Assembly (NCBI GenBank): GCA_913043235.1
Contig: CAJWLO010000001.1
Location: forward strand, 1-64,000
From: an uncultured Fidelibacterota bacterium
GTDB lineage: Bacteria; Fidelibacterota; Marinisomatia; Marinisomatales; UBA1611
Length of the DNA stretch: 64,000 nucleotides
Direction of reading: 5' to 3'
The notes beneath the pieces are model-generated. The model was not told the origin of the DNA. It searched no databases and saw nothing but the letters and a program-made list of their open reading frames with translations. A program made the translations under genes and the position numbers. This document shows positions 19,916 to 26,835 of the stretch, in pieces. Each line of letters opens with the position of its first letter. Position 1 is the first letter of the stretch.

Positions 19916-21774
19916 TTTCGACGTAGGTTTATCATAACAACAGAGATGTCTGCCGTAGAGATACCCGAGATTCTCATTGCCTGTCCAATGTTTTCAGGGC
20001 GAACAAAAGAAAGCTTATCCTTTGCTTCTGAAGAAAGACCCACCATTGATACGTAACTTACATCCGTAGGTATTTTCTTTAACTCGTTGTTTTTTAACGC
20101 TTCGATCTCTTTAAGGTGCCGGTCTAAATAACCACTATATTTAATTTCCGCATCTACGTCCTGAAACACCTCTCTTGTGCCCCAGCTTGACAACTGGCTA
20201 TTTCCATTTAGCTCTTTAAGAAAGCGCTTGGGTAAATCAAAGATTGAAACATCGGGCCGTTTTAAAAGGGTTTTCGCAGGAACCCCCTGTTTTAATTTTA
20301 TTTTTGGGTTATTTATTTCTTCTGGACTGAGCGATGCGGTTAGGGATCTTCGTATATTTTTCTTTTTCTGAATGCGCACGTCAATACACATCTTTCTTTT
20401 TGATGTTAGAAGGCCGGCGGATTTCGACAGTTCATAAAGGCGCTCTTCTGTGTTTGAAAAGCGAAGCATTAGTCTATATTCGGCACGAGATGTGAACATT
20501 CTATAAGGTTCAAATGTGTCTTTTGTTATAAGGTCGTCTATCATAACGCCTATGTAGGCCTGGTTCCGAGAAAGAATAACAGGGTCGTTTTCTTTTAGGT
20601 AAGAAACGGCGTTAATGCCAGATAAAAGCCCTTGGGCTGCCGCCTCTTCGTAACCGGACGTTCCATTGATTTGACCAGCAAAAAACAATCCACGTATTTC
20701 TTTTGATTCAAGGGATGATTTCAGCTGGGCAGGATGAAAATAATCGTATTCTATAGCGTAACCAGGGCGAAGAAGTTCAATGTTTTTGAGAGCTGGAATG
20801 GCGCGAAGCGCTTCAAGCTGTACGCTTTCTGGAAGGCTAGTTGAAAAACCGTTTATGTAAATTTGATCTGAACCAAGCCACTCTGGTTCTAGAAAAAGAG
20901 TGTGAGAGTTGTTATGAGAAAAACGGTGGATTTTATCTTCAACAGATGGACAATATCTAGGCCCAACGCCCATAATGTCTCCGCTGAACATGGCAGATTT
21001 TTCAAGGTTGTTTTTTATTATATCATGACATTCCAAACCTGTCTGCACTGTGTGACACGGTATGTTTTTTGGGTTGAAATTGTTTGTGCTATATGAAAAG
21101 GGAACCGGGTTTTTATCTCCAAAGGCCTCACTTGTTTTTTTCCAATCGATAGAGTGGCTACTTGCTCTGGGTGGTGTTCCGGTTTTTAAACGACCGCACC
21201 TAAAACCCATATTTGTTAATACTTCGGTTAGGCCGGATGAAGGCCCCTCACCCATTCTTCCTGCAAGCACTTTTCGTTCGCCGATGTGGATAACGCCAGA
21301 TAGGAAAGTTCCGCAGGTGACAATAACGGCAGGTGCTTTAATTTTTTCACCGCACCGTAATACTGCGCCGATAATAACGCTTCTTTTTATTATTAAATCA
21401 ACAACTTCGCCTTCTATTACTTTAATTGGATGGGTTGCTATTTTTTCCCTCACAAGTAATTCATACGATCTTTTGTCTACCTGTGCCCTTGGGGACCAAA
21501 CAGACATACCTTTTGTTTTGTTTAACACCTTGAACTGAATACCCGATCGATCTGCAAACTCACCCATTGAACCTCCAAGCATATCAATCTCACGCACCAT
21601 TTGGCCCTTTGCGAGGCCGCCTATTGCGGGATTGCATGACATTCTTCCTATAGCGCGAGCGCTCATTGTAACAAGAGCAACTCGGGTGGATAGCTTGGAA
21701 CAAATAAGCGCTGCTTCTGCCCCAGCATGGCCACCACCAACCACAATAATATCAAAATGATTATTGTGTTTCAT
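19912..21774 (-). CDS. mnmG: tRNA uridine-5-carboxymethylaminomethyl(34) synthesis enzyme MnmG
   Basis: FAD-dependent partner of MnmE that installs the cmnm5 group on U34 of certain tRNAs. It has 620 residues, the normal length. The FAD-binding Rossmann motif GGGHAG is at residues 13-18. Family signatures include MSCNPAIGGLAKG, the NAD/FAD region GTFLSGVIHIGE, and GTSGYEEAAAQGLLSGINA. The C-terminal helical domain (about 550-620) binds MnmE and tRNA. It sits between mnmE (8 bp upstream) and mfd (4-bp overlap). The usual neighbour rsmG is absent here. A parS-like palindrome covers the start codon. Confidence 0.97.
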   Translation of the reverse strand: MKHNNHFDIIVVGGGHAGAEAALICSKLSTRVALVTMSARAIGRMSCNPAIGGLAKGQMVREIDMLGGSMGEFADRSGIQFKVLNKTKGMSVWSPRAQVDKRSYELLVREKIATHPIKVIEGEVVDLIIKRSVIIGAVLRCGEKIKAPAVIVTCGTFLSGVIHIGERKVLAGRMGEGPSSGLTEVLTNMGFRCGRLKTGTPPRASSHSIDWKKTSEAFGDKNPVPFSYSTNNFNPKNIPCHTVQTGLECHDIIKNNLEKSAMFSGDIMGVGPRYCPSVEDKIHRFSHNNSHTLFLEPEWLGSDQIYINGFSTSLPESVQLEALRAIPALKNIELLRPGYAIEYDYFHPAQLKSSLESKEIRGLFFAGQINGTSGYEEAAAQGLLSGINAVSYLKENDPVILSRNQAYIGVMIDDLITKDTFEPYRMFTSRAEYRLMLRFSNTEERLYELSKSAGLLTSKRKMCIDVRIQKKKNIRRSLTASLSPEEINNPKIKLKQGVPAKTLLKRPDVSIFDLPKRFLKELNGNSQLSSWGTREVFQDVDAEIKYSGYLDRHLKEIEALKNNELKKIPTDVSYVSMVGLSSEAKDKLSFVRPENIGQAMRISGISTADISVVMINLRRK

Positions 21775-21782
21775 GTGAAACG
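21767..21782. other. Degenerate parS-like palindrome at the mnmG start
   Basis: TGTTTCATGTGAAACG matches the parS consensus at 14 of 16 positions (C to T at position 8 and A to G at position 16). It spans the mnmG ATG (complement 21772-21774) and the 8-bp gap to the mnmE stop. It may be a weaker ParB site; the mismatch in the central CG makes binding uncertain. Confidence 0.5.
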
Positions 21783-23105
21783 TTATTTTCCAACACAGAA
21801 ATTGTTGAAGATTTTGTTTAAAATATCATCAGGATGCGTTCTCCCAAGAACCTGGTCTAGATGTGAAACTGACTCACGAATTTCAAAGGCAACGAGTTCA
21901 TATCGTGGTGTTTCTTCTTTAAGAATATCACTTGCGGACATCAGGTGTTTATAGCATAGAATCATAGAGTCTGCCTGTCTTTTTGTTGTAAGCACGGAGT
22001 CTGCTTGCTGTGAGCCGTTGGCTAAAAGAGCCGATGATATAGCGGATTTTAAGGAAGGAATTCCGGTGCCTTTTTTTGCAGATATAGGTATAACGGTTCT
22101 TTCTGTGTCATGATTATTTCGATTATTTTTAATATCAATTTTGTTTAATACATGAATATTGTGTTCTTTATGTTCTATATTATCAATTACATCATAAACG
22201 CAGATAGATAGGTCGCTATCTTGAACAATATCCTTCGAACGACGTACACCAGCCATCTCTACCTCATCAATTGATTCTCGATCACCAGCAGTATCAATTA
22301 AGCGTATTGGGATTCCTTCAATTATAATATTTGCATCAATATAGTCTCGAGTGGTTCCTGGGGCATCGCCAACAATGGCCCTATCTAATCCAACAAGGGC
22401 GTTGAACAGGGTTGACTTTCCAACGTTTGGCTTTCCCGTAATAACAACAGATGCTCCAGTGAAATAATAGCGGGCATTGTTGGATGTAGACAAGATTGAT
22501 CTACATTTTTCTGCTATATTAGTTATTGATAATAAACACTTTGAGTTAATGTTGCTGCCGGTTTCATCATCAGAGATGTCAAGCTCGTACTCACAAACAG
22601 ATAAAACAGAAATCACATCTTCCCGCAGGTTTATAAGCAGATTAGAGACTTTACCAGAAAGCGCATTATTGGCGAAAGACAAAGATTTTGAAGACCTGGA
22701 AGAAATCAAAGACGCAACGGACTCGGCCTGAACAAGGTCAATCTTACCATTAAGGAATGCCCGCTTGGTGAACTCTCCCGGATGTGCAAGGCGAACCCCG
22801 GTGCTTAAAAAAGAAGTTATAATAGAGTCTACAATTAAAGGGTTACCGTGACATGAAACCTCTATTACGTCTTCACCAGTATAAGAATTTGGTGATTTAA
22901 AATAAGTAATTACGCATTTGTCTATTACAACACCATCATCGTTAAAAACTGAACAAAGGGTTGCCAGCCTTTCTTTAAAAAAAGACGAATGTTTTTTAGA
23001 AATTAGTGCAGTCGAGTTAACCGATGTTGGGCCGCTAAGTCGAATAACAGATATGCCTCCAGTGCCTGGAGGGGTTGCTGTTGCGATTATGGTATCAATC
23101 ACCAC
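21783..23105 (-). CDS. mnmE: tRNA modification GTPase MnmE
   Basis: GTPase partner of MnmG, 440 residues. The N-terminal tetrahydrofolate-binding domain (1 to about 118) contains GTGGISVIRLSG and SCHGNPLIVDSI. A helical domain is split around the inserted G domain (about 215-370), which shows G1 GKPNVGKST, G2 GTTRDYID, G3 DTAGDR and G4 NKID. The extreme C-terminus FCVGK provides the conserved catalytic cysteine of the CxGK motif. It starts 8 bp after the yidC stop and ends 8 bp before mnmG, in the conserved rpmH-yidC-mnmE-mnmG order near the origin. Confidence 0.97.
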   Translation of the reverse strand: MVIDTIIATATPPGTGGISVIRLSGPTSVNSTALISKKHSSFFKERLATLCSVFNDDGVVIDKCVITYFKSPNSYTGEDVIEVSCHGNPLIVDSIITSFLSTGVRLAHPGEFTKRAFLNGKIDLVQAESVASLISSRSSKSLSFANNALSGKVSNLLINLREDVISVLSVCEYELDISDDETGSNINSKCLLSITNIAEKCRSILSTSNNARYYFTGASVVITGKPNVGKSTLFNALVGLDRAIVGDAPGTTRDYIDANIIIEGIPIRLIDTAGDRESIDEVEMAGVRRSKDIVQDSDLSICVYDVIDNIEHKEHNIHVLNKIDIKNNRNNHDTERTVIPISAKKGTGIPSLKSAISSALLANGSQQADSVLTTKRQADSMILCYKHLMSASDILKEETPRYELVAFEIRESVSHLDQVLGRTHPDDILNKIFNNFCVGK

Positions 23106-23113
23106 GTTGAAAA

Positions 23114-24799
23114 TTAAGAAGCGGGTTTTAACTCAGTGGGCTGTTGAGGCCCTCCAGTAATAAACTTTTGCTGAATAATAGTTAAAACATTAAATAGCGT
23201 ATAATATAGATTAAGACCCGATGGAAAAGCATTAAACAATAAAAAGAAAAACCCCGTCATAAAGTACATCATGATTTTTTGTTGTGCCTGTTGTTCTATA
23301 CCACCAGACATCATTCTTTGTTGAATAAACATAGAAATGACCATAAGAATAGGTAGGACGGCGACATGAGACCCATATATAGGTATTGAAAAGGGAAGCG
23401 TAAAAACAGCATCAGGCGCGGATAGGTCTTTTACCCAAAAAATGAAAGGCTCTGCACGCAGCTCGATTGTAGTGCGGAAAACTTGGAAAAGAGCAAAGAG
23501 CAAAGGCATCTGTAAAAGCATGGGAAGGCACCCCCCAAGCGGATTAACACCCTTGTCTTTATAGAGTTTCATGGTTGCCTGGTTTAGTTTTTGAGGATTA
23601 TCTTTGAACTTTTCTCGTATCAAAGATATTTCAGGAGCAAGACGCTGCATGGCGGAAGTGGACTCGTAGCTTTTTTTTGTCAAGGGATAGACCAAAATTT
23701 TTACGAGGACGGAGAAGACAACCAGCACAAAACCATAGTTTGGTATATATTGATTCATCTTTTTTAGAAGCCACAGAACGCCTTTTGATATTGGGCGTAT
23801 AATCCAAAAGCCGAAGTTCATAACGTTTTCCAGACCCTTTCCAACAGACTTTATTCTGTCATATTCTAATGGCCCAAAATAGACGCGGAGAAAAGACGGA
23901 GATGATGCGGGCAGAGTGACGGCAATGTCATATATGTCTCGACCATTGTTTTTACCCGAAAGAATGGCAGATGAAACATCGTGCGAAAGCGCGGGGATAA
24001 TAGATGCAATAAAGTATTTTGTGCGCATAGCGACCCAATCGGTGGACCCGTTAAGCCTCATGGATTCCGATTCTCCATCATTTACTTTTAGGTCTACAAG
24101 CTCACCGCCCTGGAATGCGTACGAATAAAAATAAACAAGGTCATCCTTTTCGTTTGTTTCTGTGGGGGAAAGTCCGCCATACCAGCCAAGGGAGTATGTA
24201 CCTGCAAACACAACATCGGCAACGTCCTCAAGATTTATATTAACATCGAAAACATATTTATCTGGGTAAAAAGTAAGGGATTTTTTTATTTTTTTATTGG
24301 CACCTGTGTTTATAGAAAAAGAAAAAGTGGTTGGCTTTGTTATTGGGCCGCTATAATAATTATTATCAGGCACCCAAGGTGCGCTAAGGTCCACATCTTC
24401 ACCATCAATGTTTTTATAGCGAATGGCAAGGTTTTCTTTATTCAATCTGTTGATGAGGTTTAAAAAATTGTTGTCCTGGTCAGCATAATTAAATGTTTCA
24501 AAGGAAATCAAAGAGCCTCCATGTTTTGAAGATATGCTTGCGCTGAAAAGCTCAGTATCGATTTTGTAAACACGTTCTTTATTATCCCCTAAAATAGGAC
24601 GGGAAACGCTGGAGTTTTCTGTGGAGGCTGGTGGGTCAATGAGCTTTTTATTTGACTCAGGCTTGCCTGGGGCGTAATTGTCAACCACCCGCAAACTGTC
24701 GGCCTCAACTGGAATGGGTGCAACAATTTCCATATAGTATGGGGTGAAAATCAAAACTAGGGCAATAAGGAAAAAGGCCAGTAGGGTGTTGCGGTCCAT
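23114..24799 (-). CDS. yidC: Membrane protein insertase YidC
   Basis: Inner-membrane insertase and chaperone for membrane proteins, 561 residues, the Gram-negative long form. It has an N-terminal membrane helix (about 5-25), a large periplasmic beta-sandwich domain (about 60-330) and the conserved 60-kDa inner-membrane insertase core with five helices (about 345-550). The core includes VLVVFSVLVKILVYPLTKKSY, GCLPMLLQMPLLFALFQVF and a final FPSGLNLYYTLFNVL helix. The gene follows rpmH after 126 bp with no rnpA or yidD in between, and begins the tight yidC-mnmE-mnmG-mfd run. Confidence 0.97.
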   Translation of the reverse strand: MDRNTLLAFFLIALVLIFTPYYMEIVAPIPVEADSLRVVDNYAPGKPESNKKLIDPPASTENSSVSRPILGDNKERVYKIDTELFSASISSKHGGSLISFETFNYADQDNNFLNLINRLNKENLAIRYKNIDGEDVDLSAPWVPDNNYYSGPITKPTTFSFSINTGANKKIKKSLTFYPDKYVFDVNINLEDVADVVFAGTYSLGWYGGLSPTETNEKDDLVYFYSYAFQGGELVDLKVNDGESESMRLNGSTDWVAMRTKYFIASIIPALSHDVSSAILSGKNNGRDIYDIAVTLPASSPSFLRVYFGPLEYDRIKSVGKGLENVMNFGFWIIRPISKGVLWLLKKMNQYIPNYGFVLVVFSVLVKILVYPLTKKSYESTSAMQRLAPEISLIREKFKDNPQKLNQATMKLYKDKGVNPLGGCLPMLLQMPLLFALFQVFRTTIELRAEPFIFWVKDLSAPDAVFTLPFSIPIYGSHVAVLPILMVISMFIQQRMMSGGIEQQAQQKIMMYFMTGFFFLLFNAFPSGLNLYYTLFNVLTIIQQKFITGGPQQPTELKPAS

Positions 24800-24925
24800 T
24801 TTAAATTAAATTAAAGAAACCAAAAGAAGAAAAAAGAAGTCGTGGTTAAAGTGCGTTGAAAGAAAACAATAAATTCATATAGAGCAACTCAATAAACTCT
24901 GGTGCGCGCAAGAAAACAAACAAAT

Positions 24926-25060
24926 CTACACAGAGAGTCGTTTGCGGCCTTTTTTTCGTCGCCGCCTTAGAACAGAGCGCCCACCAACAGTAGCCCGCCG
25001 GGAGCGAAAACCGTGTTTGTTTTTTCTTTTTCTTCTGCTGGGTTGATAAGTTCGTTTCAT
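24926..25060 (-). CDS. rpmH: 50S ribosomal protein L34
   Basis: A 44-residue, extremely basic ribosomal protein read from ATG at 25058-25060 to TAG at 24926-24928. The N-terminus [18 protein letters not shown] is the near-universal L34 start, followed by the usual [21 protein letters not shown]34 is part of the large subunit and is typically encoded beside the origin, divergent from dnaA, exactly as here. A TATTTTTG element resembling a Bacteroidota -7 box lies about 49 bp upstream on the minus strand (complement 25109-25116). Confidence 0.97.
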   Translation of the reverse strand: MKRTYQPSRRKRKNKHGFRSRRATVGGRSVLRRRRKKGRKRLSV

Positions 25061-25155
25061 TTTGTATCCAAAAAAGCCCGGGAAACTACAAAACAGCGCC
25101 ACTTAACACAAAAATAAAAATTAAGACACAAACAAGGACGCCTTTCGTTTATTTA

Positions 25156-25184
25156 TTGGCAATATAAGATAAAAAAACTATAAT
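25156..25184 (+). promoter_or_regulatory. dnaA promoter, sigma70-type
   Basis: TTGGCA at 25156-25161 and a perfect TATAAT at 25179-25184 with 17 bp between them. The -10 box ends 47 bp before the dnaA ATG, placing the DnaA boxes inside the transcribed leader and suggesting autorepression by DnaA. Confidence 0.7.
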
Positions 25185-25202
25185 TTTTAACAGAAACAGC
25201 CA

Positions 25203-25222
25203 TGTGGAAAACTTGTGGATAA
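25203..25222 (-). promoter_or_regulatory. Two DnaA boxes
   Basis: On the minus strand, a perfect consensus box TTATCCACA (complement 25214-25222) and a relaxed box TTTTCCACA (complement 25203-25211). They have the same orientation and lie 11 bp apart start to start, a spacing that supports cooperative DnaA binding. They lie 10-29 bp upstream of the dnaA start codon. Confidence 0.8.
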
Positions 25223-25231
25223 CTACATTAA

Positions 25232-26578
25232 ATGAAACACGAATCTCTCTGGGCGTCCATAGAAAAAGAACTGTCATGCTCACTCCCCGCGCACGCTATG
25301 AGTACGTGGTTTGATCCAATATCCCCACTGGGGCTTTCAGATGGAGAGCTGGTATTAGAGGTTCCAAACCAATTTTTTTATGAGTGGATAGAGTCGCACT
25401 ATAAACACAGCCTGAAAAGGGCCATTTCTGTTGTAACGGATAAAAGAATAAAACACAAACTTGTTGTTTCGACCGGGAAAATAGATCTTAATAAAGGTGG
25501 GGAAGGTGTTTTTCCACAAAGTCAAACAGGAAAAAAACACCAAGCACCAAATATAAATAAGAATTATCTGTTCGAGTCCTTCATTGAAGGTGCAAACAAC
25601 CAATTCGCGAAAACAGCAGCAGAGACAGTAGCTGAAGACCTAGCAAAAAAATCATTCAACCCATTAATAATTTATGGCGGAGTCGGACTTGGAAAAACCC
25701 ACCTTATACACGCTATTGGAAACAGGGTTTTTTCTGAAAACCCCACAGCGAATGTCGTGTTGGCCACAAGCGAAAAATTTACCCTAGATTTTGTAAACAG
25801 TCTGAGGAGAAACAAAACGGTTGAGTTTGCAAAACAATACCGAAAGGCCGACGTTCTGCTTATTGACGATATACAATTTTTTAGGGGGAAAGAGCAAACA
25901 CAAGAACAATTTTTCCACACATTTAATGAACTGTACCAATCTGGAAAACAAATCGTTATGACTGCAGACCGATTCCCCGGCGAAATGAAAGGCCTTCAGG
26001 ACCGTTTGCTTTCGCGGTTTCAATCTGGTCTGTCTGTTGATATTCAGCCGCCCGATTTTGAAATGAGGGTTGCTATACTATTGGATAAGGCAGAGCAAAA
26101 TGGTGTTAATCTATCATATGATATAATTGAGTTCATTGCTACGCATGTAAAAAACAATATACGCGACCTAGAAGGAACCATTATTAGAATACTTGCTAAG
26201 TCATCACTTATGAACCAAGATATAGATTTTAACTTGGTAAAAGAAGCCGTAAAGGAAAGGGTGGGGGAACAAATAACTCAAGGTCTTTCTGTTGAAGACG
26301 TGGTGCGCCGGGTGTCAAATGTTTTCAGCATTAAAGAAAAGGAGATTGTTGGTAAAAGCAGGAAAGCTGAAATTGTTGAAGCCAGGCAAACAGCCATGTA
26401 TCTATCGCGATCTTTAATTGGCGATTCACTAAGCAACATTGGTGTGTATTTTGGAGGCAGAGACCATACAACGGTAATCCACGCAATGCAGTCAATTGAA
26501 AAGAAAAAGAAAATGAATGAGAGACTGGACAAGACAATTACAAAATTACAGAGAGAGCTAAACTTTGGCGCTGCTTAA
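25232..26578 (+). CDS. dnaA: Chromosomal replication initiator DnaA
   Basis: AAA+ initiator that binds DnaA boxes and melts the origin; 448 residues, normal length. Domain I (about 1-75) includes MSTWFDPISPL, followed by a short variable linker. The AAA+ domain has Walker A GGVGLGKTH starting near residue 148, Walker B VLLIDDIQF near 208 and sensor regions DRLLSRFQSGL. Domain IV (about 355-448) carries the DNA-binding signature GGRDHTTVIHAM near residue 408. The ATG lacks an obvious Shine-Dalgarno sequence; the preceding leader contains DnaA boxes. It is divergent from rpmH and separate from the dnaN operon. Confidence 0.98.
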   Translation: MKHESLWASIEKELSCSLPAHAMSTWFDPISPLGLSDGELVLEVPNQFFYEWIESHYKHSLKRAISVVTDKRIKHKLVVSTGKIDLNKGGEGVFPQSQTGKKHQAPNINKNYLFESFIEGANNQFAKTAAETVAEDLAKKSFNPLIIYGGVGLGKTHLIHAIGNRVFSENPTANVVLATSEKFTLDFVNSLRRNKTVEFAKQYRKADVLLIDDIQFFRGKEQTQEQFFHTFNELYQSGKQIVMTADRFPGEMKGLQDRLLSRFQSGLSVDIQPPDFEMRVAILLDKAEQNGVNLSYDIIEFIATHVKNNIRDLEGTIIRILAKSSLMNQDIDFNLVKEAVKERVGEQITQGLSVEDVVRRVSNVFSIKEKEIVGKSRKAEIVEARQTAMYLSRSLIGDSLSNIGVYFGGRDHTTVIHAMQSIEKKKKMNERLDKTITKLQRELNFGAA

Positions 26579-26660
26579 TAAAAACCAAAACATAAAAAAC
26601 AGCCCGTAAGTGCTTTAACCGGGTTGAAAAGCGCGTAAAACAACTATTCAAATCTAAAAC

Positions 26661-26691
26661 TTGACCAAAGTGATATCTTTATTTACATTTG
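26661..26691 (+). promoter_or_regulatory. Bacteroidota-like promoter for the giant surface protein gene
   Basis: TTG at 26661-26663 and TACATTTG at 26684-26691, separated by 20 bases. This matches the TTG-N19-21-TAnnTTTG promoter described for Bacteroidota housekeeping sigma. It implies a leader of about 140 nt before the ATG at 26836. A small hairpin (GAAGAAG/CTTCTT arms near 26695-26720) follows in the leader. Confidence 0.5.
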
Positions 26692-26820
26692 GTTTGGAAG
26701 AAGACGGTAATACGCCTTCTTTGTGTATCTGCCACATACCTCAATCGCCACGTAAAAATAATTATTTTAATAGAAAATACAAGATTTCTATATATTTATA
26801 ATTATAACAATAATAAAAAC

Positions 26821-26827
26821 AAAGGAG
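26821..26827 (+). promoter_or_regulatory. Ribosome binding site that fixes the giant-gene start
   Basis: AAAGGAG, 8 bases before the ATG at 26836. It is a strong Shine-Dalgarno sequence directly upstream of a codon series encoding a textbook signal peptide, so the in-frame upstream start at 26689 is disfavoured. Confidence 0.8.
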
Positions 26828-26835
26828 CAACGACC

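Larger units (their letters stand above)
25061..25231. other. Probable chromosomal replication origin (oriC)
   Basis: A 171-bp AT-rich gap between divergent rpmH and dnaA. It holds an AT-rich stretch at about 25150-25195 that could be the unwinding element, followed by two DnaA boxes at 25203-25222. Coding direction flips here: everything to the left is minus strand and the next 12 kb to the right is plus strand. Extra boxes beyond these two were not found, so a second part of the origin may lie elsewhere. Confidence 0.7.

Noticed and set aside
21062-21538. 158-codon plus-strand frame inside mnmG
   Set aside because: Shadow of the conserved MnmG sequence on the opposite strand.
24800-24925. 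Short frame reading LRAPEFIELLYMN that superficially recalls an RnpA N-terminus
   Set aside because: It is about 25 residues with no start codon, no RNR-type RNA-binding motif and an early stop; too little to call an rnpA remnant.
26600-26626. CAGCCCG/CGGGTTG hairpin after dnaA as a dnaA terminator
   Set aside because: There is no T tract downstream on the plus strand; the T run is on the opposite strand, where no gene ends. Left unassigned.
26689-26835. N-terminal extension of the giant protein (49 codons open upstream of the chosen ATG)
   Set aside because: It overlaps the predicted promoter, lacks a ribosome binding site, and would bury the clear signal peptide that begins at 26836 behind AAAGGAG.
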